IMG/VR virus record: IMGVR_UViG_3300044618_000807
Span: 1-36,070 of that record
Length of the DNA stretch: 36,070 nucleotides
From: a virus
Reading direction: 5' to 3' (one strand)
Position 1 is the first letter of the stretch. Each line of letters starts with the position of its first letter. The notes below the pieces were generated by a model, which worked only from the letters and a program-made list of their open reading frames with translations, was not told the DNA's origin and ran no database searches. The translations under genes were made by a program, and so were the position numbers. Shown here one piece after another: positions 31,394 through 36,070 of the stretch.

Positions 31394-31394
<1 letters not shown>
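30384..31394 (-). CDS. Fibre protein with fibronectin-like and poly-glycine domains
   Basis: The 336-aa product has an N-terminal fibronectin III-like part (TVKFQYNTTNNFSSFTEVNA, VGTTYYFRCVATNAIGTTTT), then a jelly-roll-like stretch and a C-terminal half full of GGGGG motifs separated by short loops. Poly-glycine sandwich tips occur in phage adhesins such as S16 gp38. It would sit at a fibre end and contact the receptor. It shares one base with the collagen-like gene (ATG/TAA overlap). Confidence 0.8.
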
Positions 31395-32862
<1,468 letters not shown>

Positions 32863-32880
32863 ACGGTAAGAATCATAGCA

Positions 32881-33153
32881 CTATTGCGGTGCTGGAGTTC
32901 CCTCAATTTGATGGCGAGAAGTCGCTAACTGTTCAACGGCGTGACACCCATCAATCGTTTTAGGTTGGAGTCCTTCAGCCCGTAGACGTTTATAGGCGGG
33001 CATATCCTTGGACCAGTTCTTTTCACGCTGGTTGATAGCCGCTACCGATTCGCCCTTGGTGGTGGTGGAGTTAGAACCAATCTGAACCCCTGCAACCTTG
33101 CATCCGAAACAACCCTCAACATCCAAACCAGGATGTTTCTCTCTATGCTTCAA
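32881..33153 (-). CDS. Small conserved-type phage protein with CFGCK motif
   Basis: The 90-aa product has HPGLDVEGCFGCKVAGVQIG near the start and is basic in the middle. I recall similar small proteins with H...GCFGCK in actinobacteriophages and environmental phages; function unknown. The Cys pair plus His could bind zinc. It overlaps the gene before it by 11 bp. Confidence 0.75.
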   Translation of the reverse strand: MKHREKHPGLDVEGCFGCKVAGVQIGSNSTTTKGESVAAINQREKNWSKDMPAYKRLRAEGLQPKTIDGCHAVEQLATSRHQIEGTPAPQ

Positions 33154-33400
33154 TGTAATCCCCGTATCCAGCAGCCCGCAGGTCTGCTTCCTCTTGTGCC
33201 GTTAATTGGTGAATATGCCCACCGTGGTAGGTGAAAGCAATATCTTCAAAGTCCCCTGGTTGCCATTCAGTGAACGACCCGTCTTTCATTTTGAACACGT
33301 TGCGTCCACGCCGACCTGGTTTCAGATATGCAAGGATTCCACGTTCACCTGGCAAAGCCCAGTTCACAAAGTTGTCTGTTGGTGGGCGAAAAGTTGCCAT
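33143..33400 (-). CDS. Small virion-region protein, unknown
   Basis: From ATG 33400 (MATFRPPTDNFVNWALPGER) the product is 85 aa; a start at 33427 would put coding sequence into the terminator stem. It contains VFKMKDGSFTEWQPGDFEDI and an acidic end. It is first after the capsid terminator, so its transcript may come from read-through or a separate promoter not seen here. Confidence 0.7.
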   Translation of the reverse strand: MATFRPPTDNFVNWALPGERGILAYLKPGRRGRNVFKMKDGSFTEWQPGDFEDIAFTYHGGHIHQLTAQEEADLRAAGYGDYIEA

Positions 33401-33411
33401 GTCTACACAAT

Positions 33412-33447
33412 AGCAAAAGCCCCCCACCGAAGTGAAGGGCTCTTGCT
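33412..33447 (-). terminator. 16-bp UUCG-capped hairpin after the capsid gene
   Basis: On the minus strand AGCAAGAGCCCTTCAC pairs with GTGGGGGGCTTTTGCT over 16 bp (three G-T pairs), closed by a TTCG tetraloop. No long T-tract follows, so it may be a partial terminator or a 3'-end stabiliser that sets capsid mRNA levels above those of the fibre genes. Confidence 0.75.
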
Positions 33448-33490
33448 TGCTGTGCTGTGTCTCTGGGACACGAACACTATACAGGGGTTA

Positions 33491-34456
33491 TTAGGCGTTT
33501 ACACCGATGCTTGAAGATGATTCAATGCGGCGCAATGCTTCCTGACGGAACACACCGTAACCAACGAAGTGCTTCCAACCGACTGGGCGGAAACGCTGGA
33601 GGAGGTCGGTGACTGCACCGTAAACGATTGTTGGCTGTGAACCATACTCGCCACCCATTGAGACAGCCTTGGCAAGTGCCTGCTGACCCATGATGAGGGT
33701 ACCGTACACGTCAACTGTGGTGTTTGCTGCGTTAGCGAACAGAGGCGCACGTGGCGACTCCATGAAGCGCACGCCTTCAAACATGCCGATTTCACCGTTG
33801 TAAAGAGGCATTGCGTTGGTGTACTTGTACGAGTCACGCCAGCCTGAAGCATCGGTGATTCCACGAAGGTCATACGATACGTCTGGGTGGATGAAGCCGA
33901 CATAGTTGCCACCGATTGTTGGAACGTTTGCTCCACGCAATTGTGCAACTGCACGACGGATGTCCTTAGCAGTGATGGTGTCATCAGCGTCAAGGTCAAC
34001 ACGTGCTGTTTCCTGGGTTGCGCCACCTGTTGCGTAGATAACGTTTGTGCCAGCCTGAAGGACATCACGAGCGATGGTGTCAATTGACAAACCAGCGTTG
34101 TAACCAACAGCGTTAGCGGCTACTGGGTCCACAGGGAGGAAAGACGAAGCACGAAGTTTCGCCGTGGTAACTGTTGCGTTACCGTATTCCTTGAGTGTGA
34201 CGGTAACCTGGTTGTCGCTCATTGCGACTGGGGTTACGTCTTCTGCTTCACCAAGTTCAGTTGTTGCTGCTGCAAGGTCTGCGAAGACCGTGAACTTAAC
34301 GGATGCACCTGGGTTTGTTGCGTTCGTGGCTTGCACGTCTGCGAACTGGTCAAAGTACATTTCTGGACGAAGGGCAAAGTATGCCAACTTCTCAAAAGCA
34401 ACCTGGTCAACCGAAAGGTTGGAGGTGCCTGTTTCTGCTGCGTAGTAATCAGCCAT
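33491..34456 (-). CDS. Major capsid protein, N4-gp56-type
   Basis: The 321-aa product MADYYAAETGTSNLSVDQVA continues with FEKLAYFALRPEMYFDQFAD, TTAKLRASSFLPVDP, the FIHPDVSYDLRGITDASGW segment and a C-terminal FRPVGWKHFVGYGVFRQEAL. This matches the HK97-fold capsid family seeded by N4 gp56. It assembles the icosahedral shell around the scaffold encoded just upstream. Ends 44 nt before the strong hairpin. Confidence 0.92.
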   Translation of the reverse strand: MADYYAAETGTSNLSVDQVAFEKLAYFALRPEMYFDQFADVQATNATNPGASVKFTVFADLAAATTELGEAEDVTPVAMSDNQVTVTLKEYGNATVTTAKLRASSFLPVDPVAANAVGYNAGLSIDTIARDVLQAGTNVIYATGGATQETARVDLDADDTITAKDIRRAVAQLRGANVPTIGGNYVGFIHPDVSYDLRGITDASGWRDSYKYTNAMPLYNGEIGMFEGVRFMESPRAPLFANAANTTVDVYGTLIMGQQALAKAVSMGGEYGSQPTIVYGAVTDLLQRFRPVGWKHFVGYGVFRQEALRRIESSSSIGVNA

Positions 34457-34484
34457 TTGATTTTTTCCTTAATAGGTAGAGGGT

Positions 34485-34955
34485 TTAAATTTCCCCAAGG
34501 TCAACACCTTGGGCTTGTGCCTCTGCAAAAATCGTTAAGAGTTCTTCTTGTGACGCTGCATCACTGATTCGTTTTCTCCAAGATGGTCCACTTGATGCGG
34601 TTTCGGCTCCAGCAGCAATCTTGTTGGTTTGCTGCCATGCTGCCTTGTCCGTGTCTTGCGGTGTGGCTTGGGGTGTAATCAGTTGTGCTTCCTCTGCGGC
34701 TTGTCTAATAGCCTCTGGGTCTAGGTCGCCGTCGTAACCTTTAACGAAGTATTTGGCTTGTGGTGAAGCAGGGTCAATACCTGCCTTAACGAAAGCCATC
34801 TCTCGTTTAGTGGTTTGGAACTCTGCAACTTGTTTGCGTAGTTCCTTGGCTTCCTTCTCCAACTGCTTCATCCGTGAACGAACTGGGTTCGTTTCTTGGA
34901 CTGACTCGTCATAGATGGATTCGTCGTCTTCGTAGGTATCTGCGAAATTTGACAT
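34485..34955 (-). CDS. Scaffolding protein
   Basis: The 156-aa product is acidic at the start (DTYEDDESIYDESVQETNPV), then coiled-coil (SRMKQLEKEAKELRKQVAEF), and ends in an acidic helical stretch (EELLTIFAEAQAQGVDLGEI). Scaffolds are typically acidic, helical, and placed right before the capsid gene, as here. AAGGAG lies about 9 nt before the ATG, the strongest ribosome site in this region. Confidence 0.8.
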   Translation of the reverse strand: MSNFADTYEDDESIYDESVQETNPVRSRMKQLEKEAKELRKQVAEFQTTKREMAFVKAGIDPASPQAKYFVKGYDGDLDPEAIRQAAEEAQLITPQATPQDTDKAAWQQTNKIAAGAETASSGPSWRKRISDAASQEELLTIFAEAQAQGVDLGEI

Positions 34956-35089
34956 ATGGCACTCTCCTTAGGTCCACACCACATCGGAGGAACGTGGTGG
35001 CTACATGATTTACACCCCATGTGACGCTACGGTATCGGGGGATTTCCCGTAGGTTTCAGCCATCGGCTTACACAGTGAACTATATCACA
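34956..35089 (-). promoter_or_regulatory. Capsid-operon promoter and structured leader
   Basis: On the minus strand an extended -10 TGATATAGT lies at 35087-35079, with no good -35 (CGCACA at 17 bp). Downstream are a CTACGG/CCGTAG hairpin (35027-35052) and CACCAC/GTGGTG (34977-34999) just before the AAGGAG ribosome site of the scaffold gene. The roughly 110-nt leader is unusually long for this genome, suggesting its own regulation of scaffold and capsid. Confidence 0.55.
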
Positions 35090-35926
35090 CTATTGACCTA
35101 CTGTGCGTAGACCTGTGACTCCTTGTTGTGTTTCGCCTAGACCGCCACCTTCTTCAAAGGCTGCCTTGCGCTTGCGTTGGCGTTGGGCGATGCGTTGTGC
35201 GGCGGCGGCGTTGGTTCCGAGTGCGCCACCGATTTGTTCTTCACGGGTGATTTGTTCTTCACCAGCCATAGTTGTGTCAAACAACTCTCTTGATGCGCCA
35301 AGACCTCCGAACGCTCTACGAGCGTCGGCTGGCTGGATTCCTTGCTGTGCAATGCTTTCTGCTTCTTGGGCAGACAGACGCATTTGAGCCTGGGTTTGTG
35401 CTTCTGCTGCAATCTGGGCTGCCTGTGCTTGGCGTAGAACAATGTCTTTTGATTTTACTGGGTCAATAAAGAAAGCGGCAAGGGAGGCATCGTCAACCAT
35501 GTAGAGGCGTTTCATTTCTGCCAAGATTTGCGGGTCGGCATCTTTTACTGCCTTGTAGCCGAGCATGATTCTTTCTTTTAGTTCGGTTCCGTCGGTGTCG
35601 TTTCCGATGAAGTTTGCAAAGTCTTGTTGTGTATCGTAAAACCCTATAGGCATACCAGAAGATTTCAACGCCTGACGATACGATTCCTCGTATTGAAGGT
35701 AAGCACCAGGGCTTAACTCTGGACGACCAGCAGCCACACGCTTTGCATTGCCAGCGAACCTATTTTTATAGGTTGTTGTATTCCTTGTAGAGTCAACAAT
35801 TAACTCTTGATTATCTGCAAGACCAGGGTTCGCCTGAACAAAAGTCCATGCCGCATCAATCACATCTTGGGCATCAAGACCGAAAGGTCGGAGATAGGAA
35901 GCCAGGGTTTCTTTTGCGTCAGCCAT
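35090..35926 (-). CDS. Virion-associated protein upstream of scaffold, unknown
   Basis: The 278-aa product MADAKETLASYLRPFGLDAQ includes KNRFAGNAKRVAAGRPELSP and FYDTQQDFANFIGND; the second half is Ala/Gln-rich helix (RQAQAAQIAAEAQTQAQMRL). I recall related RFAGN...YL...GMP.GFYD proteins from actinobacteriophage and environmental-phage structural regions. An internal or ejected core protein is plausible. Starts by TAATG overlap with the gene before it. Confidence 0.8.
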   Translation of the reverse strand: MADAKETLASYLRPFGLDAQDVIDAAWTFVQANPGLADNQELIVDSTRNTTTYKNRFAGNAKRVAAGRPELSPGAYLQYEESYRQALKSSGMPIGFYDTQQDFANFIGNDTDGTELKERIMLGYKAVKDADPQILAEMKRLYMVDDASLAAFFIDPVKSKDIVLRQAQAAQIAAEAQTQAQMRLSAQEAESIAQQGIQPADARRAFGGLGASRELFDTTMAGEEQITREEQIGGALGTNAAAAQRIAQRQRKRKAAFEEGGGLGETQQGVTGLRTVGQ

Positions 35927-36070
35927 TATCTGACCTTACCAAAAGCACGAGTTAAAGAACGACCAATAGTGGCAGCCAAATCATTAGCCTGCTGGGTTTG
36001 GTTCCAACCATACGTAGCATCAGTACGCAACTTTTTGCTCCAATCAGCAAACGACATAGGAGCATTGCCC
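35926..36070 (-). CDS. Partial or small structural-region protein at window edge
   Basis: The C-terminal 47 residues are visible: MSFADWSKKLRTDATYGWNQ, then TQQANDLAATIGRSLTRAFG and KVR, preceded by GNAP at the edge. If ATG 36057 is the start, the protein is only 43 aa; otherwise it is the end of a longer protein. The stop shares TAATG with the 278-aa gene. Amphipathic and basic at the end. Confidence 0.7.
   Translation of the reverse strand, partial: GNAPMSFADWSKKLRTDATYGWNQTQQANDLAATIGRSLTRAFGKVR

Noticed and set aside
33499-34107. 202-aa minus-strand frame inside the capsid gene
   Set aside because: Shifted-frame shadow of the major capsid gene; composition (Ser, Val, Gln, Cys) is typical of out-of-frame translation.

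Overview
The window reads as most or all of the genome of a tailed double-stranded DNA phage, probably short-tailed (podovirus-like), infecting an actinobacterium. Evidence for a phage: a large terminase, a portal protein, a scaffold, an N4-gp56-type major capsid protein, adaptor and nozzle candidates, collagen-like and glycine-rich fibre proteins, two cell-wall lytic enzymes and membrane proteins suited to lysis. No tape-measure or tail-tube gene is visible, hence the short-tail inference. Evidence for an actinobacterial host: a WhiB-type iron-sulphur regulator, CGAAC-N4-GTTCG (LexA/SOS-type) operators and a perfect bacterial parS site. No integrase, repressor, DNA polymerase or helicase was recognised.

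Layout. 1-10.0 kb, minus strand: packaging and head genes (two small basic proteins, TerL with an extra N-terminal helix-turn-helix, portal, a small protein, and a giant virion-type protein with ADP-ribosyltransferase-like motifs that runs off the left edge). 9.8-10.94 kb: divergent, largely non-coding control region with an origin-like segment, three LexA-type boxes and two GTGAC-N4-GTCAC palindromes. 10.94-15.93 kb, plus strand: about 21 tiny, tightly packed, unrecognised early-type genes driven by three promoters. Each promoter has the same palindrome exactly 11 bp upstream of its -35 box; a parS site and a three-way-junction RNA lie inside this array. A strong bidirectional terminator (15937-15990) separates it from the convergent minus-strand genes. 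15.99-21.55 kb, minus strand: WhiB, SSB, a secreted lytic transglycosylase, two or three PD-(D/E)XK nucleases, a ribbon-helix-helix protein, a putative annealing protein and a YqaJ-type exonuclease. 21.56-24.1 kb: lysis cassette (M15-type peptidase, holin candidates) and a secreted mucin-like protein. 24.15-33.4 kb: collar fibre, nozzle, adaptor, glycosyltransferase, fibre proteins. 33.4-36.07 kb: capsid, scaffold, a virion-associated protein and the end of one more gene.

The genes work as a compact programme. Early small proteins are expressed rightward under one shared, presumably phage-encoded, regulator; recombination-type genes act on replicating DNA; structural, fibre and lysis genes follow leftward. 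The module order (terL-portal-giant protein at the left edge, 278-aa protein-scaffold-capsid at the right edge, same strand) suggests the ends join in a circular map. The most unusual feature is the coexistence of a perfect chromosomal-type parS and an SOS-box cluster in a phage with no visible ParB, LexA or integrase. This suggests use of the host's partition and damage-sensing machinery, perhaps in an extrachromosomal carrier state (inference). Unless stated otherwise, functions are inferred from motifs read by eye, without database searches.
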